A stretch of 64,000 bases of DNA from Alviniconcha marisindica (Eukaryota; Mollusca; Gastropoda; Provannidae), in NCBI GenBank assembly GCA_018857735.1, contig JABMCL010001766.1:645001-709000 (forward strand), read 5' to 3'. Each line of letters starts with the position of its first letter. Position 1 is the first letter of the stretch. This document shows positions 11,407 through 55,825 of this stretch, piece by piece. The notes under the pieces were generated by a model. The model saw only the letters and a program-made list of their open reading frames with translations, was not told the DNA's origin and ran no database searches. Made by a program: the position numbers and the translations under genes.

Positions 11407-11812
11407 CCATCTTTTCTTTAGTCATACCTGGGTGAATATCAGAGACCTCAGGGAGAATTGGTCATAAAAAAGCATATCTTTTGAGGTACATGTAAGGTCT
11501 GCCAAAACTGTGACTTAACACTATTTATGTGAAGTAGAACTGATACTAATACATGTAATATGATCAGATCGGAACTTAAAATACAGCACATCACTCCACT
11601 TGAAATGGAAGTAAGTACATATACAACAGAAGTGAGGCACCAGAGCTCTGTGCATTCCATACTAGCAATACTTGAAACCTGACTGATTTCAGAAAGTACG
11701 GGAGATGGAGATAATTGACAAGAAACGCTCCCAGCAGCTGGAGGAGATGATGAAGAAGCAAGCAGCTGAAGCCAAGAAAGATGAAGGCATTCCACATGCC
11801 TCAGTCTCCTGA
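3425..11812 (+). CDS. C22orf23-like: UPF0193 (EVG1) family protein, C22orf23 homologue; seven coding exons, 230 aa
   Basis: Coding exons are 3425-3515, 5617-5679, 7010-7106, 7851-7936, 10083-10217, 10585-10685 and 11693-11812. They total 693 nt with consistent phases and GT-AG borders. The protein starts MAAPGGNVGQGGFW, continues with a basic Pro/Lys segment (residues ~55-85), then the family hallmark region GGLRSRDTMEAQGAF...DYVPPRG (~88-113), an Arg/Lys-rich segment with PLERVRRRLATPPPEP, and a charged helical C-terminus ending HASVS. Human C22orf23 has 217 residues, so this looks full length. The molecular function is not established; there are no catalytic motifs, signal peptide or membrane segments. 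AATAAA at 12139-12144 is the likely poly(A) signal. It faces the MICAL-like gene tail to tail. Its intron 4 is unusual (see 7913-8870 and 9080-10095). Confidence 0.9.
3516..5616 (+). other. UPF0193 intron 1
   Basis: 2.1 kb. It contains G-rich tracts at 4069-4138 and a long (CA)n block at 5295-5511. No other exon or element recognised. Confidence 0.8.
5295..5511. repeat. (CA)n microsatellite with short interruptions
   Basis: Two long CA runs split by a CATGC-containing interruption, then a degenerate CATACATGCA tail. Confidence 0.95.
5617..5679 (+). CDS. C22orf23-like: UPF0193 gene, exon 2
   Basis: Acceptor TGTTTCAG. Encodes EMMRESKLTNFQQRQLDKTL plus a final Lys. Donor GTAAGT, phase 1. Confidence 0.9.
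5820..5945. repeat. Imperfect (GT)n microsatellite
   Basis: TG-rich with GCATG interruptions, inside UPF0193 intron 2. Confidence 0.9.
6414..6643. mobile_element. Foldback MITE with ~55-bp terminal inverted repeats
   Basis: The left arm (6414-6469, starting GGCAATGTCCACTTTTAGCC) matches the reverse complement of the right arm (6589-6643), with few mismatches. A nested inner inverted pair containing GTACGGAATGAAC lies at about 6497 and 6558. Flanks AAGAAGAA (6406-6413) and TAGAAGAA (6644-6651) agree at 7 of 8 bases and may be an 8-bp target duplication of hAT type. The element carries a (GT)n run and no coding capacity. It lies inside UPF0193 intron 2. Confidence 0.75.
7010..7106 (+). CDS. 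C22orf23-like: UPF0193 gene, exon 3
   Basis: Acceptor TTTTCCTAG. Encodes the Pro/Lys-rich segment GGGQLPLRLPPTSS...KKPPPSKVLNPK. Donor GTGAGT, phase 2. Confidence 0.9.
7107..7850 (+). other. UPF0193 intron 3
   Basis: 744 bp. Nothing recognised except two related stretches near 7615-7690 and 7730-7810 (CTGTCTCGGT...TTTCAGATAT...), about 110 bp apart, an old local duplication. Confidence 0.7.
7851..7936 (+). CDS. C22orf23-like: UPF0193 gene, exon 4
   Basis: Acceptor GTGTGACAG. Encodes KNYAGGLRSRDTMEAQGAF then VKPDYVPPRG, the best conserved part of the family. Donor GTAGGT in phase 1. The last ~20 bp of this exon and the donor recur in a tandem array that follows. Confidence 0.92.
7913..8870 (+). 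repeat. ~84-bp tandem array resembling the exon 4 / 5' splice-site junction, ~12 copies
   Basis: Copy 1 is the true exon 4 end (DYVPPRG plus donor). Further copies carry ACTATGTCCCACCTCG followed by GTAGGT at about 8000, 8084, 8169, 8252, 8335, 8419, 8503, a deleted copy near 8571, then 8639, 8721 and 8797. Each unit thus repeats an exon fragment, a potential donor and about 60 bp of intron. Early copies are close to identical, while the last four have small deletions. Confidence 0.93.
9080..10095 (+). repeat. ~80-110-bp tandem array resembling the 3' splice-site / exon 5 junction, ~11 copies
   Basis: Units carry a T/G-rich tract such as TTGTTGTTTGTAGTTGCAG followed by TCA(C/T)GCAC, at about 9108, 9234, 9317, 9409, 9489, 9588, 9681, 9792 and 9886, with a shortened copy near 9985. 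The last copy is the genuine acceptor and start of exon 5 (TTTTTGCAG then TCACGCGG at 10083). Units are more diverged than in the exon 4-like array. Confidence 0.85.
10083..10217 (+). CDS. C22orf23-like: UPF0193 gene, exon 5
   Basis: Encodes ITRSAREKEKLANIMAYGED then VDKIPLERVRRRLATPPPEP and DRFDE, typical of the family. Donor GTAGGT, phase 1. Confidence 0.92.
10585..10685 (+). CDS. C22orf23-like: UPF0193 gene, exon 6
   Basis: Acceptor TGTTTCAG. Encodes LQSEIEDRQKFLADMEALGQ then GDKYRQIIATEISQ, predicted helical. Donor GTCAGT, phase 0. Confidence 0.92.
10686..11692 (+). other. UPF0193 intron 6
   Basis: 1.0 kb. Contains a (GA)n run at 11373-11402 and a dispersed repeat at 11281-11360 (ACTTTATTTTACAAGG...TTTAGGTTCAGTC) that recurs in the 3' flank at 11975-12050. 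Confidence 0.7.
11693..11812 (+). CDS. C22orf23-like: UPF0193 gene, exon 7 (terminal)
   Basis: Acceptor TGATTTCAG. Encodes KVREMEIIDKKRSQQLEEMM then KKQAAEAKKDEGIPHASVS and TGA (11810-11812). Confidence 0.92.
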   Translation, partial: KVREMEIIDKKRSQQLEEMMKKQAAEAKKDEGIPHASVS

Positions 11813-12138
11813 GGGACAGTCCTCACTTTCATCTAGTCTACACTTTCAGTCCTAGTGTCTTCACCCGCTCATCATCACGTCAGATTGTCTTTGTTTAGCT
11901 CTGTGAACTGAAGTCCGTGCCAAGTGCTTTTTGAATGAATCTGGCGGCCAGTTTTTGAGAACACTTGAACTTGAACTCGATCTTGAAAACTTTACTTTAC
12001 AAGGAGTGTAGTTTAGGTTCAGTCAAAACTGTCTAACAGAGCACCAGAGAAGTAGCTTGATTTTAATAACATTGCTGATGACCATTCCATTGTGTTGCCT
12101 CTCACCTATTTTTGTTGCGCGTCGTGAGAACTGTATGA

Positions 12139-12144
12139 AATAAA
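12139..12144 (+). terminator. Poly(A) signal of the UPF0193 gene
   Basis: AATAAA 327 bp after the stop codon, followed by a T/G-rich stretch. Confidence 0.6.
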
Positions 12145-12384
12145 CTGTCTCCACTACAGTGATTTTGATATTTATTTACAACCAGCTTCCGTCCATATTT
12201 TGTGTAGTTCTTGTATGTTTTATTATACTTGTTTACAGTCAAAGTTTTGTCCCTAGTTTGGGTAGTTTGTGTGTTTTGTTTTATGCATATACATGCAATT
12301 TGTTGCTTGCTCACATGTAGGAAGTATATTCAGTCATTTTATATTTATCAGATGTAGGCATTGTGTTCATTTCTTTGAGTTCTT

Positions 12385-12680
12385 TCGTGGTGCTTTACGT
12401 CCACAGAAACCATAAGGCTTATTAGGGAATTAGGGATGGGGAATCGAGGTGGGGGCTTCCTATTATACCTATTGCTACATTGTCATCACCAGAATGACTC
12501 CTGCATTAAGATGGGCAGCGATGAGAGCCATTTTAATGTTTCATAATTGTGAGGGACAAAGTCACAAGACAGTGTTCACATACCACAACCTTTTTGAAGA
12601 AAAGGGAGAGCTGAAGCAGAATCAAGCCGAGGCCCTTCTGCTTACCAGGCTAATGCCTTACCGCTAGGCCAAACTGGTTC
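12385..12680 (-). mobile_element. tRNA-derived SINE, - orientation
   Basis: The head at 12680-12650 on the - strand contains TTTGGCCTAGCGGTAAGGC (A-box type). The body matches 2155-2500 and 44362-44530 (AGCCATTTTAATGTTTCATA..., GACAAAGTCACAAGACAGTG). The tail at about 12385-12425 contains TAATAAGCCTTATGG and GGACGTAAAGCACC. Confidence 0.75.
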
Positions 12681-13190
12681 ACTGTTTGAGAATCTTGAAA
12701 CACGGGTATATATAGTGAATAAATCCAGTCTTCTCTAGAGGTTAGGGGGGTCAGAAGAAGACTTCCCCAGTGGGAGTCTGTTCCATACTCTGGCAGAGGT
12801 GGAAACAGTGCAAGTGGGTGCTGAGTCTATCCGCCAGGAGTTGAAAATTCCGCTTAAATCTCACCCGAAAGACTTGTTCATAACTTTTTTGTTTGTTTGA
12901 TGAATGCATTTGGTTATAAATGTGTGAGACTGTAATTACCGGATGAGGTATTAGATGTCCGAATAGCATTAACAGTGACCAGCATTCGTTTGGTTGCTGA
13001 CATGTATTTACCCCACAGAAATGATCTCCTCACGAAGATTTGCTTGATCTGTAATGCACATGGGATGTTGTTGTGAATTGTTACACTGCACTCTGCTCAT
13101 AAACGGCCTTCACGTGCTGTGCTGTGGACCATACCCAGGGAATGTTCATGAGGTGAGGTCACCAAGGTAACAAAGATCGTTTCTGAGGTT

Positions 13191-13640
13191 TAAGGCTGTG
13201 ATCCACTTTCAGTCATGGTCATATGACTGCATGATGTACGATCAGTTGCTATGGGAAACCAAGTTTAAGGTTGTGATCCATTTTCAATCACGGTCATACG
13301 ATTGCATGATGTATGATCACTTGCTATGGGAAACAGAGCTTAAGGCTGTGATCCACTTTCAGTCATGGTCACACGACAGCATGATGTAGGATCAGTTGCT
13401 ATGGGAAACAGAGCTTAAGGCTGTGATCCACTTTCAATCATGGTCACACGACAGCATGATGTAGGATCAGTTGCTATGGGAAACAGAGCTTAAGGCTGTG
13501 ATCCACTTTCAATCATGGTCACACGACTGCATGATGTATGATCAGTTGCTATGGGAAACAGAGTTTAAGGCTGTGATCCACTTTCAATCATGGTCACACA
13601 ACAGCATGATGTAGGATCAGTTGCTATGAGAAACCACACT
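13191..13640. repeat. 75-bp minisatellite, six copies
   Basis: The unit begins TAAGGCTGTGATCCACTTTC and includes CATGATGTA(C/G)GATCAGTTG. Copies start at 13191, 13266, 13341, 13416, 13491 and 13566. Exact 75-bp spacing gives an open reading frame here by chance. Confidence 0.95.
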
Positions 13641-15428
13641 GTGGTGCCACTGTTGAGTGTCTGATCATGTAGTGAAGGTTTCAGACTTGGTCTTTTAGTT
13701 TACCAAATAGCGATGTTACAGTTTTTGGTCTTTCATCCTAGCTCAAGAGTAATAAAAGTGACATCACGGTCTGTGGTCAAGCGATCATAATTATAACTGT
13801 GGTCAACCGCAGAGCTTTAGGGTTGCAGGCAGCATTGGAGGTGACAGCATCTCTATATATGCTCTTGCCATTTTTTGCACACCCCAGCCTTGTTTTCAGT
13901 CTCATGACCTCCCGCTGTGATCCAGCTGATTAAGAATAGCATGCGAGCACTGGGTCTGCTGCAGCCTCGGCTGGTCTTGTGTGTGGTAACTGTACAGGAG
14001 ATGAAGCATACTTTTTTGTTCGTTATGTGAAATTTACATAACTTAATTGAATGTTTGCAAGTTTGGTTGTAATATTGCAAAGTTGTGAATAAAAAGGGGA
14101 AATTTATGCATCTGAATATTCATGAATACATTTTGTGAAGTTGTAAATAAAGTGTGTTTATGCATTAGCTTTTGATACAGGCATATTGTCTAGATTTCCA
14201 TGTGTTTTTTTATGCATGAATGTGTGTCTTTTCATGTACATATGTGTGTGCATGCGTGCGTGCATGCATGTGTGTGTGTGTGTGAACACACAGGATAGAA
14301 TACTCATTTGTGTTTTAAAAATCACCAATTTATTCAGGTTAAGCAACAAATGATCACAATCATACAAAGCAGAGGTTAATCAACTTTACTGTCAAACTTA
14401 GTTGTTAACCAATTATCTTTTATTTTTTAACAAATATAAAAAGCCTAAATATATCAAATTTAATGATAAATGATTTCAGACATCAGCTTAAAAAATATCA
14501 GTTTTGGCAGAAATTCATAAATCGGTTACCAGAAACTGCCCTAAAAGTACTGAAATGGTTTTGTACATTTTTTCTCTGGAAGAATGACCCCTGCTACTCC
14601 TTAATTGACAGAAAAATCTGATGTCTGAATTTGCTTCTGGTCCAAGAACTGAACTTCAAGAGAAATTACCTGTGCTTTCTCTAAAAATGAAATGCAAAGC
14701 AAAGCAACAACAAAAACTGGCAGTAATTTGGAACTTGATCACTATTATTTTCTTTTCTTTTTTTAGCTAAATGCTTTGCTCTATTATAGAACAGGTATCT
14801 GAACAATATCTTTAAGTAAGGCACAATGTTTTCAAGTGGAGAAAGCATAGCAGGAAAGCATATCTAGATATGAATGGGACAGTTGACAGTTCAAAGCACA
14901 GCTGGTATGACAAATTTACAATCAGGCACACTGTCAACCTCATTAACTTTTGCATTACACTTGCAGCTTCAGGCAAGCCAAGCATCACCAGGCACACGCA
15001 TTTACAGCACCGCTTTGTGTACAGGGATTATCACAAGGTAAACCAACATTTCAATATCCTATCATGAAGAAGAAGGGGGGGGGGGGGGGGGTGTGAATGA
15101 GCAGAATGACTGCTACCTGTACTTTATTTACAGCTGGATTTACAGACATGCACTGTAAAAAGTACTGGCTCCCTTCATGGCTGACCAACCTAGTGAAGTT
15201 CGTTTCTGTTGCTGGCACCACCTGCAAGTAAGTCTGTTAGTCCTGAAGAAGGGAAGGTGAGCTGGTCTGGCATACAGGTAAGAAGGGTGACTGGCAAACA
15301 CAGACCCAGGTTCGGTTCTGCTTCCACTCACCTTTCTGCTTAAAAGCATTATAAACGTACAAAATGCACAGAGCGCTTGAGAGAGGAGAATAATGTTGTA
15401 TAAAAGCAAGCAATAATAATAACCATCT
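13641..15428. other. Intergenic region between the convergent genes
   Basis: AT-rich DNA with AATAAA on the + strand near 14089 and 14143, and its complement near 14330. I cannot place the end of the MICAL-like 3'UTR. No exon recognised; a poly(G) run lies near 15077-15091. Confidence 0.55.
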
Positions 15429-15525
15429 TTAACCCCTTCACTGCCATGTCACTTGAAAATGACCAATAAAAGTGCAAAATCTGAAACCTTTAAGCAGGCT
15501 GGGGTTAAAGCAGTGAAGCGGTTAA
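15429..15525. mobile_element. piggyBac-like MITE (short copy) with TTAA target duplications
   Basis: TTAA then CCCCTTCACTGCC at the left (15429-15445) and GCAGTGAAGCGG then TTAA at the right (15510-15525). Flanking TTAA plus a CCC-starting inverted repeat is the piggyBac signature. The interior GAAAATGACCAATAAAAGTG resembles the copy at 58404-58646. Non-coding. Confidence 0.75.
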
Positions 15526-18039
15526 AGCAGAATCATTCAGGCAGTGTCAGCATCAACCTAGATTCAGGTTCACTTTCTCCCAAACCTGGGATTTAGTCCC
15601 CACCAGTCAGCCTGCAGACAACTTTGTGCAAAACAAGTTTTTTTTAAATTTGGGGGGTGGGGCAGAGGGATGCATAGATGTCAGCGGAACTCTTCAATGC
15701 TGGTGCACAGTATATATTACAACTGTAAACAGTATGCAAACTTGTTACTGAGGATGATTGCGCCTATTACAGCTGTAATATATGCAAACTGAATACTAAT
15801 GGAGATTTCATGAACAAAGCACCAAAGAGAGGGTGACAAAGAATGATACCTTGATAAAATAAGACCCCCCCCCCCCCCAACCCCACCCTGAACTAAAGTT
15901 TATCTAATTTAAAATTTCTGAACCAAAAATGTATTAAATGTTTTTATAAAAAATTATTTAATAACAATGAAGTAACATATGCTGTAAAGCTGTGCAAGTG
16001 TTTAAAAATACAATATATTTAGTACATGCATTACATACGGCAAGGGAGCAGGAAAAATGACTAGAAGTGAAAGATCTTTTGTACTTTCTGGAATACAGCA
16101 GACAATTGCAATGCTAACATAAATGAGCAATTCAGACTCACATTCAGACTGGAGTCATTTAACTTTCTTTCTTTTTCAAAATGTCTTTGTGCCCCTGATA
16201 ACTGGTCCTGGTAACCAAAATGAACACATAAAAAGCAAACAGAATGTATTCTCCTTGTAGTTTAAAAGATGAATGGCATCCCCCCCCCCGCCAAAAAAAA
16301 GCCTGAATATGCATAAATTCTCTGCCTAAAAAAATAAAAATTCACAACAAAAAACAACTAAAGTCACTTGCCACATTATACTCATGATTATGTCCAAAAC
16401 ACTAAAGTTGCTTGCCACATTATACTCATGATTGTGTCCAGACAGCAAAACAAGTTTGAACTAACTTGAGAAAAGTTTGATAGTCACTTTGATCTTTAAA
16501 TTTGATTAAGGCCACTGAAAGTGGTATGGATCCGCAACATGAGGTGGAGAATATCAAGCACAGACTGAAAGATCTCATCTGAAAGTTAAATAGTCTCGAA
16601 ATACAAGAAATGTCAAAGTTTATGTAGTCAAGAACACGTCAGTTATCTCCCTGAAATTGATGCTGAAGTTGAGAAAAGCATTCTGCATGTGATGTTGTCA
16701 ATGTATGTACCTGAAATATATGCCGAAGTCAGGAAAAGCATTTTGTGTGTGACACTGTCAATGTATTCCAGAACAATACAGAATCTGAACAAGACTGAAT
16801 AAGTACACACACAAAAAGGAAGAAGGAAAAACAAAAACAAAAAACAAACAAACCCACGAGCTTTATCTTTTGAACAACTGTAAAATATTCAAGTGGCCTG
16901 ACTGTGTAAAAGCCCAAATAAAGGCTATTATTAAGCGAAGTTTGAAAGATCTGTTTGTTACACCTGAGAAAAACAACAGCAAAAACAGTGCTAAAGTGTT
17001 TCGCTATGGCTGGAAAGACAGATGGATGATTACCAATCATTACACAGACTCACTCAATTTTCATGCATATCAAAAATAGGAAACAGAAAAGATCAAGAGA
17101 AGGGTCCAGCAAATTTGATTAGGTCCTTTGTCAAGTTGATATGTTTGATTAGGATGAAAGCAAAACAGTTATAAATAAGATATGTCACAGTGAGACAGCT
17201 GTTAGGTTTCTTAGAACATTGCACTTGGCGAATACTCAAGGCCCCTCCCCATCAATCACTCTGCATCTCCTCGCTGAGCGAGTTCAAACCGCAAACAATA
17301 TGGGCTTATTGCAACGATACATATACTTCCTTCAGACCTCTTTTAATCATGGGCCATGCATCTTTCAACAAAGCTGAATGCACATGCTCACAAAAACAGC
17401 CATGCTGAAACAGTCCACACCCAGCCCACAGAGTTGTAACCATCAGATCTGCATAATTAGATCCCAGGGTCTGTGGAACTAGGCCACAGGCCAGCGTTCT
17501 TCTCCTTTTGGATCATGCCTCAAGTCTAGAGACGGACAATTAAAAGGCATTTTTGATCTTGTTTTTACTGTTGCTGATTTAATAAACACTAACAATCGCT
17601 GACTTACTTTCTGTCACTAACAGCAAGTTAAAAAACAACAACTGTTGATTGAAAATGGCTGAAAGTTTGCAGCCTGGAATGAGTTAAACATCATCAGAAA
17701 GGCTTGTCATATATGTGGTATTTCAAAACAAGCTCTGTTTTGTAGCACACCAACGCCAATTAACACACCAATGACAATGCCTTTTTTCTTTTCTTTTCTT
17801 CTTCTTTTTCTTTTTTAACAAACAGAGCTTAGGATAAAACCATGTTACACAACTGTAGAAAAAAGAAGAAGAAAAAAAAGAAAAAAAACTCCAGCAAAGA
17901 GCTTAAAATGATATTATGACACAATAAAGAAATGAACACCAGTGGCTGTATACTTTACACCATCAGCTTTGATATAAGATACTGATATGTGTTTATCATG
18001 CAAAGCGCTGCAATGTCTTGACAACAAGTGGTACAGATG
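15526..18039. other. Non-coding region, possible distal 3'UTR of the MICAL-like gene
   Basis: AT-rich. Contains short direct duplications at 16362-16440 (two copies of CTTGCCACATTATACTCATG) and at 16650-16770 (two ~66-bp copies), and poly(C) near 15865. No exon with coding support. Confidence 0.55.
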
Positions 18040-18862
18040 GACACAATGTCTGTGACTGAAGCTTCAAAGCTAACAAGCAATGGCTATATTGTTTATGAAT
18101 GATGGTTCACCACTAACAAACGATGGACATAATGTCTATGGTAGGTAGTATGAATAATGGTTCAATACTAACAAACAATGGACATAATATCTATGAATGA
18201 TGGTTCAGAACTAACAAACTGACACAATGCCTATGAATGTTGGTTAAATACTACCAAATGGACATAATGTCAATGAATGATGGTTCAGCACTACTAAATG
18301 GACATGCTGTCTATGAATGATGGTTAAATACTACCAAATGGACATAATGTTTATGAATGATGATTAAATACTAACAAATGGACATACAGTCCATGAATGA
18401 TGGTTCAATACTAACAAATGGACATACAGTCTATGAATGATGGTTCAATACTAACAAACAAGGGACATACTGTCAATGACTGACGGTTCAATACTAACAT
18501 GTCCATAAATGATGGTTCAATACTAACAAACAAGGGACATACTGTCAACGACTGATGGTTCAATACTAAGAAATATCCATGAATGATGGTTCAGTACTAA
18601 CAAACAAGGGACCTACTGTCTATGACTGATGGTTCAATACTCACGAATGTCCATGAATGACGGTTCAAGACCTCAATACTAACAAACAAGGGTCCTACTG
18701 ACAATGATTGAGGGTTCAATACGAACAAATGTCCATGAAAGACGGTTCAATACTAACAAACAAGGTACATACTGTCTATGAATGATGGCTCAAAACAAAC
18801 AAATGTCCATGAATGATGGTTCAGTACTAACATGTCCATGAAAGATGGTTCAATACTAACAA
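18040..18862. repeat. Diverged ~43-bp tandem array
   Basis: The unit resembles AATGATGGTTCAATACTAAC plus AAATGGACATACTGTCTATG. About 18-20 copies of variable length, from complete units to halves. Confidence 0.9.
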
Positions 18863-20547
18863 ACTATCAGTGCTGGAAACTGTGCACATGGCCAATGGCC
18901 CCTGTTGACAAGAACAATGACACAGGAATCAACCCTTGAAACTGGCATGTAGCTGTCTGAATTGTGGAGGGGGGGGGGGGACACTGTAGATATATGCATG
19001 CATTCATATATATATGCAGGCAAATAGTTTCTCGTGCAAAATCTCACCCTGCTCAGGGTGAACTTTTAGTAATGGAATGAGTTGGTTTCTTCTTGTTGTT
19101 TGGATTCTATCACCCTGTCAACCGTATAGGGTCACCCCAGGACAAACAGTACTATTTTGAAACATACATTAAGAACCATAAAAAAACTTTAGCAAGGGTA
19201 CAACTAAAGTTCTGTACAAAACACTCAATGCTAAGTGTTATTCATGTACATAAAACCACCATTTCTATTTCCTCACATGAGGGGGAATGCAGTGGAAAAA
19301 ACACACACACAAAAAACCAGCAAAAGTGGGGACGGGTGTGTGGTGGGTGGGTGGAGGATATATAAGACCAAAGGATCACAATTTGAATCCTGTCTGAGGG
19401 TGGGGGTGGGGGTGGGCTGAGGGGGAGGCTGGAGGCTGGAGGATATATGAGACAGAAGGATCACAATTTGAATCCAGTCTAAAAATCGTATCACAGCTGT
19501 AAAACCTTCAATGCAAAACCTATATAAGAACATCTTAAGTTAGAAAGGTCACTGAAAAAAACAGTCATCATCAGTTAACAGTTTCTGTTTTTATTTTCTG
19601 GGGTGATGACAAGAAAACCACTACAGAAATTCAAATTAGGTTATAAATCATTTCTGTGCCTTTGGTTGTGCTTTGCTAACGATATTCAAAATGGCTCAGC
19701 ACAATAAATGCTATGTTCCCTGGCAAACACTAAAAGTGACTTTGTGCCATGAACACAAAAACTAACAGGACCTGCACATGTTTCAACAAGCAAAGTTACT
19801 GCAATGATTACCCCCCACCCACCCCCACCCCAAAATATACTGCCTCTTGCAACACCTCCGCACAGAACACCACCTGACAGTTAACCTATCTTTTGCAAAC
19901 TCACCCGTTATTAACCTATCTTTTGCAAACTCACCCACTATTTCAGACCCCGTGGTCCATGCCATGGAGATGTTGCTCTCATGAGCTGCATTCTCGTCAT
20001 AGTAATGAGACTGGGAAGTGTCTCATATTCACAGCACAGATGCAATACATGTACATACTCCCACCACTTCCTCTGTAAGCCCCATAATTATGCAGGTTTG
20101 TTCAATTAACAAGCGACAATTTTTTTTTTAAAGCATGCCAGAACTTGAATATGAAACAATATCTTTAGTGAAGGGGGGGGGGGGGGGGGGGGGGAAAGAG
20201 AGAGCAATAACAACAACAAAAAGAGAGAAAAAAGAAAGAAAAGCGGAGGGAACAGTTCTTATTTGAAACGGTGTTTTTACACCATAGTCACTACACAGAG
20301 ATTCACTCTATTCCGCAACAGCTTGCAAACTTTGCAACCCTGGCAACTTGGAACATGTATGTGTAGCTTTTCAGGACAAAAGGATATGGCCTTCTCTGTA
20401 AACTGAGCGATGATGCATTGTGGAAGGTTGAGCTTTTTTCTCTCTTCTTTTCAGGAAAAAGCAGCCCCACTCTTCAACACACTTGGTGGGGGTGTAGGGG
20501 TGGGGGAGGGGGAAGCAAAGCTTGGGCAAAATCCATGTCATACTTGC
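18863..20547 (-). other. 3' flank / probable 3'UTR of the MICAL-like gene
   Basis: Contains a G-rich duplication near 19340-19480 (GATCACAATTTGAATCC twice), a poly(G)/GA block at 20172-20210 and no coding exon. The proximal part is probably transcribed on the - strand, since it follows the stop codon at 20548. Confidence 0.5.
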
Positions 20548-51864
<31,317 letters not shown>

Positions 51865-52250
51865 GGTGACTGAATACCCCGAGTTCTTTCTAGGCAGCGA
51901 ACATCTGGTGGTTCCACCCTCTGATCAGCACAGACTTTGCATTCACACCTACACTCAAGCAGCCTCGTGGGCAGTTTGAAGACATTCAGCAGACGGGCCT
52001 TGCCATTGGCACTACCGCCGGACTATATACTTCGCTCCCAGGACCGGAGCAATCGCCGCTCACCACACACACGCAAACAGGCGGCGTACGAGAGAGGTCT
52101 GAAAGTCGGAACCCGCTCTTTCAGCCCTGACTCAGTCGTGTTTCCCGGGCTTCCGCTGCCCCGAGCCCTCTCAGTGTCCGGGGGCTGGAACAATACGGAC
52201 CGCGCCCTGCACGCTCGGTGCCTTGTTTGTTCTACACAGCCCAACGCGGA
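51865..52250 (-). promoter_or_regulatory. Probable 5'UTR/promoter region of the MICALL gene
   Basis: GC-richer DNA directly upstream of the first coding exon, with a TATATA-like GTATATAG on the - strand near 52025. The start site cannot be fixed, and further 5' non-coding exons are possible. Confidence 0.4.
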
Positions 52251-52395
52251 ACACTTCTCCCTGCAACTCTTTGAGACACCGAGCACCCATGCCTTTCAGA
52301 GTACTTCTCCCTGTAACTCTTTGAGACACCGAGCACCCATGCCTTTCAGAGTACTTCTCCCTGCAACTCTTTGAGACGCCGAGCACCCACGGCCA
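52251..52395. repeat. 50-bp minisatellite, three copies
   Basis: The unit contains CAACTCTTTGAGACACCGAG, CACCCATGCC and TTTCAGAGTACTTCTCCCTG. It lies about 400 bp upstream of the MICALL start codon. Confidence 0.95.
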
Positions 52396-53060
52396 AGCTT
52401 TCGGAGTGCCTCCGCCTGAGAGCTGCCAGCCTGCTCGGCTCTCTCACGAATAATTTATCAATCCAGGAAAACAGGCGGGACTATAATGATAATTATGTTG
52501 TTGTTGTTCCTTCAGTCCGCTCTGGCAGTTGCAAAAAGTCCCGTCACGTCACGTGCTATCGAGTTTTTTGTTTGTTTTGTTTTTTCAACGGTTGGTTCAG
52601 TTCGTTCCCTCCTCAAGAAACGGCGCGAACTGGATTTAATCAAGGCACCGTGTCAGTGAGGTATGGGAGGAGGCGGGTGGGGTGGAAGTTGGAGGGATGC
52701 AGACAATAAGGGTCTCTCAGTCCTTCGCGAACGCGAACGCGGAAAGTAAGTACTTTCAGCCTGTCCGGCCTCCCCGCGACTGAAAAGGTGCCAAGTCAGG
52801 AAGAAGAAAAAGAAAAAAAACACCACCGCAGCTGAACAGCAGCCGAGAAGCCGCAGTCCGAGGTCGTTGCGTGCCGGTTGGGAGGCCTGCAGCAAGTCGC
52901 AGGTTGCGTGTTCCCCGTGGGGGCGAGAGCCATGCGTGGCGGCAGCAGCAAGCAGCGGCACGGCACGATTGTCCTGCGGGCGCTCTCACCTCATCCCGCC
53001 GTCAGTCCCACCTGCACACACACACACAGAGATCTATACACACATATATATATATACATA
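52396..53060. other. Upstream flank, no gene seen
   Basis: GC-rich, CpG-containing. Short open frames on both strands lack codon bias or recognisable domains. Confidence 0.55.
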
Positions 53061-53129
53061 CACAGTGCCGTTGGTAAGCTGCGTTAATGACTTATTGTGT
53101 GACAGACAAATTAACTGGATCTGCTGTAC

Positions 53130-53186
<57 letters not shown>

Positions 53187-53360
53187 GAGTACCGTCGGTA
53201 AACCCAGTTAATGACTCACTGTGACAGTGTCCGACATATCAACTGAATCTGCTGTACACACACACGCACGCACACACACACACAGAGAGCACCGTTGGTA
53301 AACCCCGTTAATGACTTATTGCGTGACAGAGAAATCGACCAGATCTGCTGTACGTATACC
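53060..53360. repeat. Three ~80-bp cassettes separated by (CA)n
   Basis: Units resemble CCGTTGGTAA(G/A)C, GTTAATGACTTATTGTGTGA and ATCTGCTGTAC, followed by CA runs, at about 53067, 53190 and 53289. A related inverted unit is at 55668-55737. Confidence 0.88.
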
Positions 53361-53742
53361 TACCCTCCCCTACTATCTCTCCTTATACCTACTCTCCCCA
53401 CTGTCAATTTAACGTCATTGTCGATGCACTCCGTCGGTAGTCCGTATTATTTTTCATTACGACCAGTCACTGAGAGCCGGAAGTAAGGTGAATTAGTTCC
53501 GTGGAGAAGACGAAGAGTGACATTTTCTAATGGGCTTTACCTTGCCCACAATGCCCAAGCCGGTGCGTGCAAAAATAACTGCTACCTAATTACTACACGG
53601 TCAGCTGCGTAGGTCAATCAACATCGGTCCCCGCATGCGTGCAGTAACTGGCCAGTCTATCAAACGCGCACCAAATATCACTCGTAAAACCTAGAGAGAC
53701 CACCGACCAAGCAACTATAATGAATTATCAGCAATACACTCA

Positions 53743-55540
<1,798 letters not shown>

Positions 55541-55541
55541 C

Positions 55542-55618
55542 TTGTGTGTGTGTGTGTGTGTGCGTGCGCGCGCAGCGTGCGTGCATGCATGCGTGCGTGC
55601 GTGCGTGCGTGCGTGCGT

Positions 55619-55671
<53 letters not shown>

Positions 55672-55672
55672 G
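55542..55672. repeat. (GT)n with (GCGT)n block
   Basis: GT run, alternating GC, GCGT tetranucleotides, GT run again; Z-DNA-prone. Confidence 0.95.
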
Positions 55673-55737
55673 TACAGCAGATTCAGTTGATTTCTCTGTC
55701 ACACAATAAGTCACTAACGAGGTTTACCGACGGTACT
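55668..55737. repeat. Inverted copy of the 53060-53360 cassette
   Basis: GTACAGCAGATTCAGTTGAT, TCACACAATAAGTCACTAAC and TTTACCGACGGTACT are the reverse complement of the cassette unit, again flanked by a GT/CA microsatellite on both sides. Confidence 0.88.
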
Positions 55738-55740
<3 letters not shown>

Positions 55741-55811
<71 letters not shown>

Positions 55812-55825
55812 TGTAGTAGTAGTAG
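55741..55825. repeat. (GT)n-(AGT)n microsatellite
   Basis: GT run of about 70 bp then TAG triplets. Confidence 0.95.
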
